Origin: Pseudomonas abietaniphila | Lineage (GTDB): Bacteria > Pseudomonadota > Gammaproteobacteria > Pseudomonadales > Pseudomonadaceae | Length of the DNA stretch: 64,000 nucleotides | Direction: 5' to 3' | Assembly: GCF_039697315.1 (NCBI RefSeq) | Contig: NZ_CP155619.1 | Coordinates: forward strand, 5,270,001 to 5,334,000 | Translations under genes and position numbers: made by a program | Notes under the pieces: model-generated | Database searches by the model: none | What the model was told of the DNA's origin: nothing | What the model saw: the letters and a program-made list of their open reading frames with translations, nothing else | Shown: positions 1 to 8,726 of the stretch, one piece after another | Numbering within the stretch: the stretch's first letter is position 1 | Layout: each line of letters begins with the position of its first letter

Positions 1-56
1 CGGACGTGCAGCGCACGCTGGTGACGTACATGAAGGAGGAGATGACCGCGAACTGA
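1..56 (+). CDS. C-terminal end of an unidentified protein
   Basis: An open frame enters from the left edge and stops at a TGA at 54-56. Only 17 residues are visible (DVQRTLVTYMKEEMTAN). That is too little to identify a family. The following 80 bases hold no start codon in a good context on this strand, and the next genes are on the opposite strand, so this gene converges with them. Confidence 0.5.
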   Translation, partial: DVQRTLVTYMKEEMTAN

Positions 57-82
57 CCGGTCACGCGCCAGATCCCGGACAA

Positions 83-129
83 TAAAAAATCCGCGTGTGC
101 CTGCCAGATACTCAGGGCGCCACGCGGAT
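83..129 (-). terminator. Rho-independent terminator of the two-gene membrane operon
   Basis: Read on the minus strand, ATCCGCGTG and CACGCGGAT form a perfect 9-bp stem (121-129 with 89-97), directly followed by a T-run (complement of 83-90). It lies 15 bases beyond the stop of the 24-residue gene at 144-218. Confidence 0.8.
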
Positions 130-143
130 CGTCTACGACTCGG

Positions 144-218
144 TCAATGCATGAACAGTGCGATCAGGATGATCACGGGAATTGGCACACCCAGGAACCA
201 CAGCAGTAATGAGCGCAT
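144..218 (-). CDS. Small single-pass membrane protein, 24 aa
   Basis: The frame encodes a 24-residue, almost wholly hydrophobic peptide that begins MRSLLLWFLGVPIPVIILI and ends LFMH. One transmembrane helix covers nearly the whole chain. The start is supported by an AAGGAG ribosome site seven bases before the ATG. The gene follows the stop of the larger membrane protein (237-1169) by 18 bases and precedes a clear terminator, so the two are very probably one transcript. Tiny hydrophobic proteins of this kind are common in Pseudomonas and often stress-related, but I do not recognise a named family and give no function. Confidence 0.7.
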   Translation of the reverse strand: MRSLLLWFLGVPIPVIILIALFMH

Positions 219-236
219 AGCGTTTCTCCTTGATAC

Positions 237-1169
237 TCAGCGAATGTTGGAAGTAGTGGCGTAGGCACGGGTTTCGACGTACGTCACGGCATCGCGACGA
301 CGGCCACCCCAGATGGCTGCAAGGCTGGCAACGAAGGCGCCGCAGAGCAGGGCAACGAAGGTCCAGAGCGCGCTCATCGCAGCCACTTTCGCAGCAGTTT
401 CAGCGGCCTGTTGAGCTTTCAACTTCGCATCGGCGACCGCTTGCTTAGCCTGGCCGTACACTTGATCGACACGGGCCTGTGCGTCGGCCTGGCTGAGGTT
501 GGTGCGCTGAGCGACCAGTTGAGCCAGGTAGTTGCGGTCTTCCGGCGCCAATTGACCATCGTTGGCCAGTGTCCTGGTGAAGATCCGCACCACCACGCCG
601 CGTGCTGCGTCGTCGCTGACAGCAGCCGGACGGTCGTCACGGAACAGGGTGTCGACGAAATAACCATATTGATCGCCACTGGTGTTGCTGGCAGCGCTGC
701 CTGCAGCGACAGCGGCCGTGCCGGCTACGCCTGCCACCGCACTGGCACCCGCCTTGACGCCACTGCCTACCAGCCCGCTGACGGACCCGACGATCAGCAC
801 GGCGGCGACCAGGGTCGCAATAGCCCACGACAGGAAGCCGTGAGCGGTGTCACGGAAATACACTTCATCGCCATGCATGTTCGACCATTTCACCCGCAAG
901 CGACCGGCCAGGTAGCCGCCCAGGCCAGAGGCAATGATTTGCGTCAACGCAAGCCAGACCACTGTGGAAATACCAATGGTTTTAGCGCTGGCGCCTTCGT
1001 TGGCCCAAGGCGACATCGCCGAGAAACCAAGACCCGAGCCCAGCAGGACGAGTATCAAGGATAAAGCTGCGGCGCCCGCGGCACCGGCGAAGATAGCGCC
1101 CCAGGACACGCCCGAGACAGAGGAGGGTTCTTCTACAGCGGCAGGATAAGAATCAGGCGAGACATTCAT
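237..1169 (-). CDS. Membrane protein of unknown function
   Basis: The protein has 310 residues from the ATG at 1169 (MNVSPDSYPAAVEEPSS). An upstream ATG would add 43 residues of non-protein-like composition and was not chosen. After a short soluble N-terminus come Gly/Ala-rich hydrophobic segments (roughly residues 21-48, 60-80 and 95-120, then an Ala/Val/Gly-rich stretch to about 160). A polar, helical central region with many Ala, Gln and Lys follows (about 170-270), then a final hydrophobic segment before a basic end. It may sit in the inner membrane with a soluble helical hairpin. It lies in an operon with the 24-residue membrane protein downstream. The family is not recognised and the function unknown. 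Confidence 0.65.
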   Translation of the reverse strand: MNVSPDSYPAAVEEPSSVSGVSWGAIFAGAAGAAALSLILVLLGSGLGFSAMSPWANEGASAKTIGISTVVWLALTQIIASGLGGYLAGRLRVKWSNMHGDEVYFRDTAHGFLSWAIATLVAAVLIVGSVSGLVGSGVKAGASAVAGVAGTAAVAAGSAASNTSGDQYGYFVDTLFRDDRPAAVSDDAARGVVVRIFTRTLANDGQLAPEDRNYLAQLVAQRTNLSQADAQARVDQVYGQAKQAVADAKLKAQQAAETAAKVAAMSALWTFVALLCGAFVASLAAIWGGRRRDAVTYVETRAYATTSNIR

Positions 1170-1580
1170 TGTTGTGCTGCTCCATGCGAATAAGGGTGTG
1201 ACTTCGCAGGGATAGGTGCAGTGCCTGTGCCAGATCGATATATTGAAAAATCTGTTAAATATCAATACGTTATTTTTGTAATGTAACGTCTGGTTCATGC
1301 AAATTGCATGAATGGCCCAGCAGGCGCATGCGTTATGCCCGGTTCGTATAAGTTCAATCTCTTCAGGGGCTTGCGACGGGTTTTTAGCGCTCGGTGGAAC
1401 GAGATTGAAACACCTTGGGACTATTTTTTAAAAAAATTGTCCTATGGGATCAGCACTGACAGCGTGTGATAGCCGCTCTGACATATATATGTGCTCCAGA
1501 GCGGATCAGATCATGTCCTCGGGCCAGTGTTTGACCTATAGTTTCCGCTCAGCGCCCGTTTCTTCGAGAGGTTAATCGTC

Positions 1581-2057
1581 ATGTTTCTACATCGTCCCCT
1601 GGAAGAAAAAGACATCCCGGCTATATGCGACATGCCCCAGAGTGTCGATGAGTTGTTCTACATGTTCCCCAAGGCGGTTTTCCCGCTCACGCCCGCGCAG
1701 CTGCGCGATTCAATCGAACAGCGTTCCGATAACACGGTGATCGAGCTGGATGGCGAGGTGGTGGGTTTTGCCAACTTTTCGCGCTACGACTTTCGCGGAC
1801 GCTGTTCAATGGGCAATGTCATTATTGCGCCACACGCCCGCGCCAAGGGGGTCGGTCGCTATATGATCGGCTGCATGATGGAGCTCGCGTTCGGCAAGCA
1901 TGAGGCGAAAGAGCTGACGGCTTCCTGCTTTAACCACAACGTGCCCGGCCTGCTGTTTTACCCCAAGCTGGGCTTCAAACCCTTCGCGATAGAGGAGCGT
2001 CAGGACAAGAAGGGCGCTCGCGTTGCGCTCATCCATTTGCGCCTCCCTCGGGAGTAA
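1581..2057 (+). CDS. GNAT-family N-acetyltransferase
   Basis: This 158-residue protein has the size and layout of a single-domain GCN5-related acetyltransferase, which moves acetyl groups from acetyl-CoA to an amine. The acetyl-CoA-binding stretch is visible around residues 84-102 (NVIIAPHARAKGVGRYMIG), with the R-x-x-G-V/x-G pattern typical of motif A. It is followed by the usual C-terminal segment with an Asn-His pair and LGFKPF near residues 118-138. A GAGAGG-like ribosome site precedes the ATG. It stands alone between two intergenic stretches, so the substrate cannot be inferred from neighbours. Confidence 0.8.
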   Translation: MFLHRPLEEKDIPAICDMPQSVDELFYMFPKAVFPLTPAQLRDSIEQRSDNTVIELDGEVVGFANFSRYDFRGRCSMGNVIIAPHARAKGVGRYMIGCMMELAFGKHEAKELTASCFNHNVPGLLFYPKLGFKPFAIEERQDKKGARVALIHLRLPRE

Positions 2058-2426
2058 GCCAGACACGTCATTCGTCGGTTAACGTTACAGTGGCCGACGA
2101 GTGGACGCCCCAAAAACTCGCTTCCGCTTTTCACATCCGACAGCGCCAGGCCCTCTCATCAGAAAAAATTCCTCCTTTTATCCGCACGTTATTCCTGATG
2201 AAACGTTTTTTCTAAGAGATCACTTGCGTATTCCCTGATTTGAAGCACGCGGAGTCGCTTATTTGCTTCAAGTTAGGGCGAGGCGTATAAATTGGGTATT
2301 CACCCTTCATTTAGTCGAGGCGTTGAATAAAGATCCACGTTTAAACACAAGGAAGCCATTAATAAAATGTGTCAGGCGAGCGACTGTACATGTGGTGACA
2401 GGGACCGCCTCGGGAGGATATCGCTA
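2058..2426. other. Intergenic region, no gene seen
   Basis: No convincing coding frame is present. The right half is A+T-rich and probably holds the promoter of the DUF1652 gene. The long frame continuing upstream of that gene from 2367 lacks a ribosome site and is not taken as its N-terminus. Confidence 0.5.
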
Positions 2427-2690
2427 ATGATTGCATGCACACTCTCCAACCTTGAATTGCGCAGCATAATTGAAAGTGCGTTTCTGCCCATGCGGTGCAA
2501 TTGTACCGTTCTGGACGACACCATGACGGTTGAGGTCATCGACCCCACAACCGAGCACGTAGAGCTGCTGGTCAGCGGCATTGCGCTGGACCGACTGGAC
2601 ACCAGCCGGGCGTTGTGCGAGCTGATTTCCGAGCTGCACGCAGAGCTCAACAACAGCCGACACATCCACAGGCATGCGTTGGCGAGTTAA
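2427..2690 (+). CDS. DUF1652 family protein
   Basis: This 87-residue protein matches the Pseudomonas-specific DUF1652 family. The family core is visible as L-E-L-R-S-I-I-E-S-A-F-L-P near the start, then the strand-rich centre with V-x-L-x-V-x-G-I, and the final helix S-R-A-x-x-x-L-I-S-E-L. The ATG at 2427 was chosen over one 60 bases upstream because a CGGGAGG ribosome site lies nine bases before it and because family members begin close to LELRSIIE. The function of the family is unknown. A probable terminator follows at 2717. Confidence 0.8.
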   Translation: MIACTLSNLELRSIIESAFLPMRCNCTVLDDTMTVEVIDPTTEHVELLVSGIALDRLDTSRALCELISELHAELNNSRHIHRHALAS

Positions 2691-2716
2691 TCGTTGTTTT
2701 ATCGCGTCACTCCCGT

Positions 2717-2753
2717 ACGCCCATGGTGCAGTGGTTATCATGGGCGTTGTTGT
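2717..2753 (+). terminator. Probable terminator after DUF1652 gene
   Basis: ACGCCCATG (2717-2725) pairs with CATGGGCGT (2739-2747), a 9-bp stem with a 13-base loop, followed by TTGTTGT. The T-run is imperfect. Confidence 0.5.
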
Positions 2754-3049
2754 ATCCCCTCTTTATTAGCCTGTCCGGCAGGCACCTTCAAAAGCATGGA
2801 AGTTTAAAAGCGCAGTTGCCGAATGCGTGGATGTTCGGAAAAGTTTTATTAGTCTTTATCCCTTCCTGATATATGAAAGAGATGACAGCGAACAAACGCA
2901 CTGTATCGCAGCATGGCGCGTTAAGACGGTCACCCTCGGACAAGCGCACGGACGATGGCTCAAATGACTCTGGCAAACCGGGCATTTACCTTTTATCTTA
3001 AGGCCGGCTACGGCGGATGAGCGCCGACTTTAAATCTCGAGGGGAATGC
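2754..3049. other. Intergenic region, no gene seen
   Basis: No frame here has a good start context. Several short frames occur on both strands, but none looks protein-like. Confidence 0.4.
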
Positions 3050-3466
3050 ATGGCGCATCACCAGCCCAATGACCTGGGTCTGCCAGACCGTGACAATTCG
3101 AGAGGAATGATCCGCCGGCGCCGAGTACTGTGGGGTGTCGGCTCACTTCTGGGTGTCGTGGTGGTCTGTGTCGCCGTCGTTGTCGTGATGTTGCAACGGC
3201 TCGAGGCGAGAACCGCCAATTTCCAGCCACCGATGACCGCACTGGAGCGCCAGCGCCTGCTGCCCAAAGACCCGGTTCTTGATGCGGCGCCCAAGCTCGA
3301 TGGGCTACGGTACGGAGAGGAAGCGGGGTCAGACCCTGCTCACTATTCGGTTAAGGAAGTCGAAGTGCAGGGTCGCGATGTGCCGCTCGGTCAGGCGCTC
3401 ATGCTTCATGAAACCGATTTGCACGCCAACGTTCAGCATGGCCTGCAACCTGCCAGTCAAAACTGA
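3050..3466 (+). CDS. Membrane-anchored protein of unknown function
   Basis: The product has 138 residues from the ATG at 3050, which has GAGGGGA upstream. A start at 3017 is in frame but lacks a ribosome site. A polar N-terminus with a basic RRRR cluster near residue 20 is followed by one strong helix (about residues 24-49, VLWGVGSLLGVVVVCVAVVV). The remaining 90 residues are soluble, which suggests an N-in, C-out inner-membrane anchor. The periplasmic part contains PPMTALERQRLLP and GQALMLHETDL. No family is recognised. It faces the convergent gene at 3488. Confidence 0.6.
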   Translation: MAHHQPNDLGLPDRDNSRGMIRRRRVLWGVGSLLGVVVVCVAVVVVMLQRLEARTANFQPPMTALERQRLLPKDPVLDAAPKLDGLRYGEEAGSDPAHYSVKEVEVQGRDVPLGQALMLHETDLHANVQHGLQPASQN

Positions 3467-3487
3467 AAGAGCCTTCGCCTCGCACGA

Positions 3488-3802
3488 TCAATGCACCCGA
3501 CGGCGGTGCTCATTTTCGAACAGCACTTTAAAGCGTTCCTCGCCCTCTTCGTCGGTGGCGTACTGCTCGCGAATCGGTCCTGCTTCTATCCTGCCATCCA
3601 GTGCGATGCGAATGATGGCGGACTTGGGCAGGTAATCCGGTACGTCGCCGATAATGGTCAACTCCCTCAAGGTATGCCCGTCTTGCTCGACCGTCGCCAG
3701 CCTCACTCGGCAGGTGGCCTGCATCGGGATCGGCCCGAAAAGGGTGTCCCGGGAATAATCGATCTCGGCAATGCTGGACCGACGGTTTTTCTCAGCATTC
3801 AT
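3488..3802 (-). CDS. Conserved hypothetical protein, 104 aa
   Basis: This is a soluble 104-residue protein beginning MNAEKNRRSSIAEIDYSRD. It alternates short beta-prone stretches (CRVRLATV, LRELTIIGDV, AIIRIALDGRI) and ends in a charged acidic and basic tail. No transmembrane segment or signal peptide is visible and I do not recognise a family. Its own promoter probably lies in the A+T-rich DNA upstream (3803 onward). Confidence 0.5.
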   Translation of the reverse strand: MNAEKNRRSSIAEIDYSRDTLFGPIPMQATCRVRLATVEQDGHTLRELTIIGDVPDYLPKSAIIRIALDGRIEAGPIREQYATDEEGEERFKVLFENEHRRRVH

Positions 3803-4707
3803 GTCAGCGACCTCTATGTCAGTTCAAAAGCGGGCAAGAGCCTGATAATGGAGACGAATTGGTCCGGAATAGTTCTGCTTTTTTTCCCGCTGGTGCGACC
3901 ACTCATCGGCAGGCATCAAAGCCTTGGCGCCTCGGTGCCTGCCGCAGGGATGAAATCCGGCGCCATAAAAAGCGCATTTTGATAAAAAAGCATAAATAAA
4001 GAGCGCCATCCGTAATCTGCTGTAAATAGCACTTTATGGCGCGACAAAATTCCGGCAAGTGTGTCGCGTAGGCGGGCGGGGAAATACCGTGTCTTACTTG
4101 GTTTGTTCTAAATACCGATTATTTTAATGTTAAAAATGCATTGAGCATCGCGCTTGTCACAAAATACCGGCGTCAAAAAATAAATAACCTAAGAATCAAT
4201 GGCTTGCGAATGCAAAATGGATATTTTGATAAATTCTCGAAAATTTGACACTTGACGGGATTTTTGAAACTATCACCTTACGGTTTTTCTCTTGTAATAG
4301 TTTGTAATAGATTCTCGGCTGCTTTCACGGCGTGCATGAAACTCTCGATCCAGAGCGCTTGGCGAGAGGGCGGTAGCGTCCGTCAGTGTTCTAGAAAGCC
4401 TGCCCAGTTATTCTATTTCCTCTCGTTTGCTGTTCGTCATGTCCAGGCCGGACGCTGGCACTGTACCGCGTGTTCAATGCGCCTGAAGAACAAGAAATAC
4501 AGGTGATCCTCTCGTTTGAATCGCGACTGACATTGCTGTCAGTTGTCACGGTAGTCATGCCCACATTTTGCCCGTTCCACGTTGTATGTATCCAGTTCGA
4601 TATAAAAAGAAGTCAGGTCAGAACGGGCGGTTGGTTGTGCCTGTTATTTCAGGGTCCACGCCTGTATGGGCGCGCTCAATGCATCGACTAAGTTCGGAGT
4701 TACGATT
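3803..4707. other. Long A+T-rich intergenic region
   Basis: About 900 bases without a convincing gene separate the gene at 3488-3802 from the FAD/NAD(P)-binding enzyme. From roughly 3960 to 4330 the DNA is much richer in A and T than the surrounding chromosome, with many homopolymer runs. An 84-codon frame at 4252-4506 was examined and rejected as a gene. The stretch may hold upstream regulatory sites or may mark a transfer event. Confidence 0.5.
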
Positions 4708-6138
4708 ATGTATGGAGATCATCTGGAAACCGTTTGTGGTTGCGTAGTAGGGGGAGCCGGACCCGCCGGGATGGGGTTGCTTTTCAATGCGTTGAAAAGC
4801 GGCGCCATGCCTGAATTGGCCAAGGAAGGCTTGATTATTGTCGATGCGAGCCCCAACCCCGGCACGGGTCGGTTGGGTGATTACAGGATTACCGCCAACT
4901 CGGTGGGCGATGTCTTCCTCGATTGTCTGCGCGACCCCGCGTTGCGAGACGTGTTCGAACCCCTTGAGCACTCACCTGCCTACTGGCGCATCCGCCGTCA
5001 GGCGCAAAGTGCGCCGCAGCTTTCGGATGTTGCGGAGTTGCTGGCCGAGGCGTCCACGCTGGTGCTGAACTTCATTGTCGAACACTACGGTGTGAAACTG
5101 TGGACCAGCACGACGATTACCGAGGTTGTGCATGAAGACGACGAATATCAGGTGTGGGTTGAATCGGAAGGGCGTAGTCGCCGTATCCGCTGCCGGGCTG
5201 TCGTCCTCAATCTGGGCGGCCGCCAGGACCCACGGCATTTGCTGAACAGTCTGGCCGATCAAGGGTTGGCGGTACCCCCCTCTGCCACAGTGCAAAGTGC
5301 CGATGAGTTGCTGCGCATGAACGGCGTGCAATTGCGCGATTTCTTCGCGCCAACCCTGGCGCGTAACGGCCGGGTGAGTGTGGTCGGGGGCTCTCACAGC
5401 GCGTTCTCGGTGTTGGAGAATCTCGCCGATGCGCTGGAATTTGCGGGCCTGCGTGAAGTGACCCTCGTGCACCGTTCGCCCATCCGCTTGTTCTACGAAA
5501 CCGCTGAGGCGGCAACCGAAGCCGGGTATGCATTCGATCCGCTGAAAGACGTGTGCCCGGTCTCGGGGCGCGTCAACCGCTCGGGCGGGTTGCGTTACCG
5601 TGCGCTGGATGTAGGGCGTGAGGCACTGTCGCGCGGCCATATTGGCAAGACCGGGGTGCGTGTGCATCTGCTGCAGACCCAGAACGGCCCGGAAGGGCAA
5701 TTCGAAAGTGCGCGGCAGGCCTTGGCTGAATCCGAGGTCGTGGTGCAATGCACCGGGTATCAGCCCCTGTTGCCGACGCTGACCTATGCGGGTGGGGCCG
5801 CCGTCAGCCTGATGGAGGTCAAGGGCGGTCTGGATTCCGATCCTTCCGGCTGCCCGCTCGACAGTAACGGTCAGCGCCTCTACGGGCTGCACCTGTTCGG
5901 TCTGGGCGCCGGACTCGGCGTCGATCCACGACTGGGCAGCGAGGCATCGTTTGACGGTCGTATCTACGGCGTGTGGCAGTTCCACAATGACGCCAGTGGC
6001 GCCGTCATCGATGCGGTGCTTGCGCGTCTGCAACAGCCGGTGATCCAGCCCGTCAGCCTCAGCCGTCGGCTGGTCGTCAACCGCGAAGAACAGCGCCAAC
6101 CGTTCCTCTGGCCTGTACTGGCCAACGCGCAATCCTGA
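4708..6138 (+). CDS. FAD/NAD(P)-binding oxidoreductase
   Basis: The 476-residue protein starts with a dinucleotide-binding fold, CVVGGAGPAGMG, within the first 25 residues. A second Rossmann-like motif, VSVVGGSHSAFSVLENL, sits near residue 227. The order of an FAD site and then a central NAD(P) site with G-x-S/H-S-A resembles the flavin N-hydroxylase/Baeyer-Villiger style group (relatives of ornithine and lysine N-monooxygenases). A late C-x-G-Y-x-P segment near residue 351 is typical of these folds. The ATG at 4708 has a GGAG 11 bases upstream; an ATG at 4666 is in frame but less favoured. The gene stands alone behind 900 bases of A+T-rich DNA and ends in a strong terminator. The substrate is unknown. 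Confidence 0.65.
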   Translation: MYGDHLETVCGCVVGGAGPAGMGLLFNALKSGAMPELAKEGLIIVDASPNPGTGRLGDYRITANSVGDVFLDCLRDPALRDVFEPLEHSPAYWRIRRQAQSAPQLSDVAELLAEASTLVLNFIVEHYGVKLWTSTTITEVVHEDDEYQVWVESEGRSRRIRCRAVVLNLGGRQDPRHLLNSLADQGLAVPPSATVQSADELLRMNGVQLRDFFAPTLARNGRVSVVGGSHSAFSVLENLADALEFAGLREVTLVHRSPIRLFYETAEAATEAGYAFDPLKDVCPVSGRVNRSGGLRYRALDVGREALSRGHIGKTGVRVHLLQTQNGPEGQFESARQALAESEVVVQCTGYQPLLPTLTYAGGAAVSLMEVKGGLDSDPSGCPLDSNGQRLYGLHLFGLGAGLGVDPRLGSEASFDGRIYGVWQFHNDASGAVIDAVLARLQQPVIQPVSLSRRLVVNREEQRQPFLWPVLANAQS

Positions 6139-6156
6139 CTCTCCTTGCAACACCTA

Positions 6157-6190
6157 TCCCGGACCGCCTGCGCGCTCCGGGATTTTTTTT
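6157..6190 (+). terminator. Rho-independent terminator
   Basis: TCCCGGA (6157-6163) pairs with TCCGGGA (6176-6182), followed by eight T (6183-6190). It ends the FAD/NAD(P)-binding enzyme gene. Confidence 0.85.
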
Positions 6191-6332
6191 GCCGGCGCGT
6201 CTGCGCCCGGCGTCTCGATGCATTGAAAAACAATATGTTGGCCATCATTCCACGGTTGGATAGAGTGGGCGCATTCATCTATTCTGGGTTGTCCGAACCC
6301 TCTCAGGCTGACTCCAAAAGGAATCGAAACAC

Positions 6333-7274
6333 ATGCGTATCTTGATCGTGGGTGCAGGGGCGATAGGTGGCTATTTCGGCGGCCGGCTACTGGAAGCCGG
6401 GCGCGACGTCACGTTTCTGGTTCGCCCTGGGCGCGCCGAGGAGCTGGACCGCAGCGGCCTGATCGTGCGCAGCCCGCTGGGCAATATTCAGTATCCGTCG
6501 CCCCCGCATGTGATGACGCCGATGCTGGATCAGACCTTCGATCTGATCCTGCTCAGTTGCAAGGCTTACGACCTCGACGCGGCCATGGAGTCCTTTTCGG
6601 CAGCGGTCGGTCCGCAGACGGTGATTTTGCCGCTGCTTAACGGGATGGCGCATCTGGACCGACTGGCCGAGCGCTTTGAGCCTGAGAACGTCCTGGGCGG
6701 GCAGTGCCTGATTTCCCTTGATCGTGATGCTTCCGGCGCCATCTTGCATCTGAACGACACTAACCAGTTGTCCTTTGGCGAACGCAGCGGTGCGTTGACG
6801 CCGCGCATTCTCAAGGTCGCCGAGGCGCTGGCAGATGCAGGCTTCGATGCCAACCTGAGTCAGCAGATCGTTCAGGAAATGTGGGAAAAATGGTGTTTCA
6901 TCGCCACGGGCGCAGGGATCACCGGCTCGATGCGCGCCAGTATCGGTGATGTGATCGCCAGTGGAGGAGAGGTGATGATTCTCAAGTTGCTGGCGGAATG
7001 CGCCCAGGTTGCGGAGGATGCCGGGTATGCCATTCGCCGCGACGTCAGGCAGCGCTTTCAAACCATGCTGACCACTCAAGGCTCGAAGATGACGGCGTCC
7101 ATGCTGCGGGATATCGAGCGGGGCGCGCCGATCGAGGTCGAGCACGTGATCGGCGATATGGTCGCCCGCCGTTCCAGCACCGATCAGTCCGCGAAAGGGC
7201 AGCTGTCGATGCTGGAGGCTGTTTACGTCAACCTCAAATCCTATGAAGCGCGGCGGGCAAGGGAAGCGGACTGA
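6333..7274 (+). CDS. 2-dehydropantoate 2-reductase family protein
   Basis: This 313-residue protein has the hallmarks of the ketopantoate reductase (PanE/ApbA) family. The N-terminal NADPH site reads MRILIVGAGAIGGYFGGRL. The middle of the Rossmann domain has LLSCKAYDLDAAM, where the CKAY lysine is characteristic, followed by LPLLNGMAHLDRL with the conserved Asn-Gly. The helical C-terminal domain carries MWEKWCFIA with the family Lys. In the canonical enzyme the reaction is NADPH-dependent reduction of 2-dehydropantoate to pantoate for pantothenate and CoA synthesis. Pseudomonads carry several paralogues, and this one is not beside other pan genes, so its true substrate may be another 2-oxo acid. 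An AAGGAA ribosome site precedes the start. Confidence 0.8.
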   Translation: MRILIVGAGAIGGYFGGRLLEAGRDVTFLVRPGRAEELDRSGLIVRSPLGNIQYPSPPHVMTPMLDQTFDLILLSCKAYDLDAAMESFSAAVGPQTVILPLLNGMAHLDRLAERFEPENVLGGQCLISLDRDASGAILHLNDTNQLSFGERSGALTPRILKVAEALADAGFDANLSQQIVQEMWEKWCFIATGAGITGSMRASIGDVIASGGEVMILKLLAECAQVAEDAGYAIRRDVRQRFQTMLTTQGSKMTASMLRDIERGAPIEVEHVIGDMVARRSSTDQSAKGQLSMLEAVYVNLKSYEARRAREAD

Positions 7275-7476
7275 GCGGTCACGCGCATTACCTGTTGGTT
7301 TGAGCGATCAAACGCTTCCGGCACCGCCGCGCGCACGCTGGCTTTGGCGTTGAACAGGTATGCCCATGTCGGTTAGCGGCGAGCACGCATCGGTCGATTG
7401 CATTGCAAAAATGCCGAACCTTTGGGGTGAGCTACCCTCAATCATTCAACATCTGTCATCAGAGGAGAGGCGCACC

Positions 7477-7719
7477 ATGCCGGTCAAGCACGATTTGTAC
7501 GCGGATTTAAGTGTCAGCAAAGACGAGTTGGGCAAGCTTCGCAGCAAGGATGCCAAGCTCAATCAACTGGTCGAACATTACGACATGATCGACGCCGACA
7601 TCGTCAAGGCGGAGGCCGGATCGGCTGGCGATATCTCGGACGATCAACTCAAGAAGCTTAAGGAAAAACGCTTGCTGGCAAAGGACAGCATTGTTCAGCA
7701 CTTGCCGCATCCGGACTGA
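7477..7719 (+). CDS. DUF465 (YdcH family) protein
   Basis: This is an 80-residue, highly charged, helical protein beginning MPVKHDLYADLSVSKDEL. The D-x-x-L-x-x-L-V-E-x-Y-D-x-I-D segment and the ending LKKLKEKRLLAKDSIVQHL match the DUF465/YdcH family of short coiled-coil proteins. The start was placed at 7477 because a GAGGAGAGG ribosome site lies just before it. A longer in-frame extension back to 7360 has no such site and is unlike the family. The function of the family is unknown. A clear terminator follows. Confidence 0.8.
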   Translation: MPVKHDLYADLSVSKDELGKLRSKDAKLNQLVEHYDMIDADIVKAEAGSAGDISDDQLKKLKEKRLLAKDSIVQHLPHPD

Positions 7720-7744
7720 GTCGTCCTGATTCCTGAATCACAAG

Positions 7745-7779
7745 CGGCTGGTTTTCATTGGGGAAACCGGCCGTTTTTT
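7745..7779 (+). terminator. Rho-independent terminator after DUF465 gene
   Basis: CGGCTGGTTT (7745-7754) pairs with AAACCGGCCG (7764-7773) with one G-T pair, followed by TTTTTT. Confidence 0.85.
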
Positions 7780-8074
7780 ATTGAGCGCTCAGGTGAAAGA
7801 ACCGGGCAATGATGCCGCGGATCAGTCGGAAAAGTGCGTGCCAGAGCAGTTTGCGTTGAACCCGTCAGTTAACTAGCGAGCGGATGGGTTAGTTAGCCAA
7901 CGCCCAGGGGAAGTGCGGCTGTTATGGATCCAAACATATTTCCGACATAAACGGCGTCGGGCATACGCCGTTTAATGGGTCTGCCGCCGGGCAGCAGCAG
8001 ACGCGTGACTAAAAACAGTGAACCCGGGTGACTAACGTTGCGCGCGGGTGGGCAAGTCAGCTGCACCGGGTGGA
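7780..8074. other. Intergenic region between DUF465 gene and csrA
   Basis: No gene is seen. The stretch near 7869-7905 contains several GTTAGTTA/GTTAACTAG-like short repeats. No T-tailed hairpin for csrA was found. Confidence 0.4.
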
Positions 8075-8263
8075 TCATTGGGGCTCTTGGTTGGGGGCAA
8101 TTTCAGCCTGAATGCGTTTGTAGATTTCTTCACGGTGTACTGAAACATTCTTCGGTGCGTTGATGCCGAGCCTTACTTGAAGGCCTTGTACGCCCAGAAT
8201 GGTGACAGTGATTTCGTCACCGATGTTTATGCTTTCGCCGACTTTGCGGGTGAGTATCAACAT
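8075..8263 (-). CDS. csrA: Carbon storage regulator CsrA/RsmE
   Basis: The 62-residue protein is a full Csr[21 protein letters not shown], then [20 protein letters not shown] and [15 protein letters not shown]. The RNA-binding residues L4 and R44 of the family (LTRK and the VHREE segment) are kept. CsrA dimers bind GGA motifs in mRNA leaders and change translation and stability. In Pseudomonas they repress secondary metabolism and are titrated by RsmX/Y/Z RNAs. The [13 protein letters not shown] wording is closer to what I know of RsmE-type paralogues than to RsmA (RRVGETLMVGD). The ribosome site AAGGAAAAGATT itself contains a GGA, so autoregulation is plausible. A 29-residue upstream extension was not accepted as part of the gene. 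Confidence 0.92.
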   Translation of the reverse strand: MLILTRKVGESINIGDEITVTILGVQGLQVRLGINAPKNVSVHREEIYKRIQAEIAPNQEPQ

Positions 8264-8726
8264 AATCTTTTCCTTGATGGCCTCTTGAAGCGCCTCTACC
8301 AGGAGGCTGGCGTTAGCCTTTTGGGTGGTGGTAATGCCGAGTGCATCCAAATGCGTCCGTCAGTATGACGCCATGGGTACGGTTTTAATTCCCCAGGACC
8401 CGATTCTTGTCATTGGTATGGGTGCTCCTGAGGCCAGACGGCATGCGAATTTTGCCTGTTTTTGGCAGTAAATCCCCTAAAGGATTGGCTATAACCCTGA
8501 TAGCCAGATCCGGGGCGGCGCCTATTGCACACTCCTTTCGCATTTATTGCAAAGAACTCGTGCCAGACGGCGATGAAATTTTCATTAGCCTGCTTGTACG
8601 TGATCTCCTAGAGCAGTGTAGGAGAGTTCCTAATTGCGTGGCGGCAAAGTGAGATGAGTTAAGCAAATCAGCGACAGGCTGCCTGAGTTCGTGTGGCGTG
8701 GGTGCGGGCAGACACTGGCGGGGGGC
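8264..8726. other. csrA leader and intergenic region
   Basis: This 460-base stretch separates csrA from the gntP terminator, and both neighbours are on the minus strand, so it should contain the csrA promoter. An 81-codon plus-strand frame (8407-8652) and a 52-codon minus-strand frame overlap each other. Neither has a convincing start site, so neither is called. A few GGA-containing spots occur on the csrA sense strand. Confidence 0.4.

Noticed and set aside
4252..4506. 84-codon frame in the A+T-rich leader
   Set aside because: It has a poor start site and a composition unlike a folded protein.
8264..8726. GGA-containing csrA upstream region as an RsmX/Y/Z-like RNA
   Set aside because: Only a few GGA spots occur, not in a regular series of hairpin loops, and no T-tailed terminator follows. 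It was kept as leader DNA.
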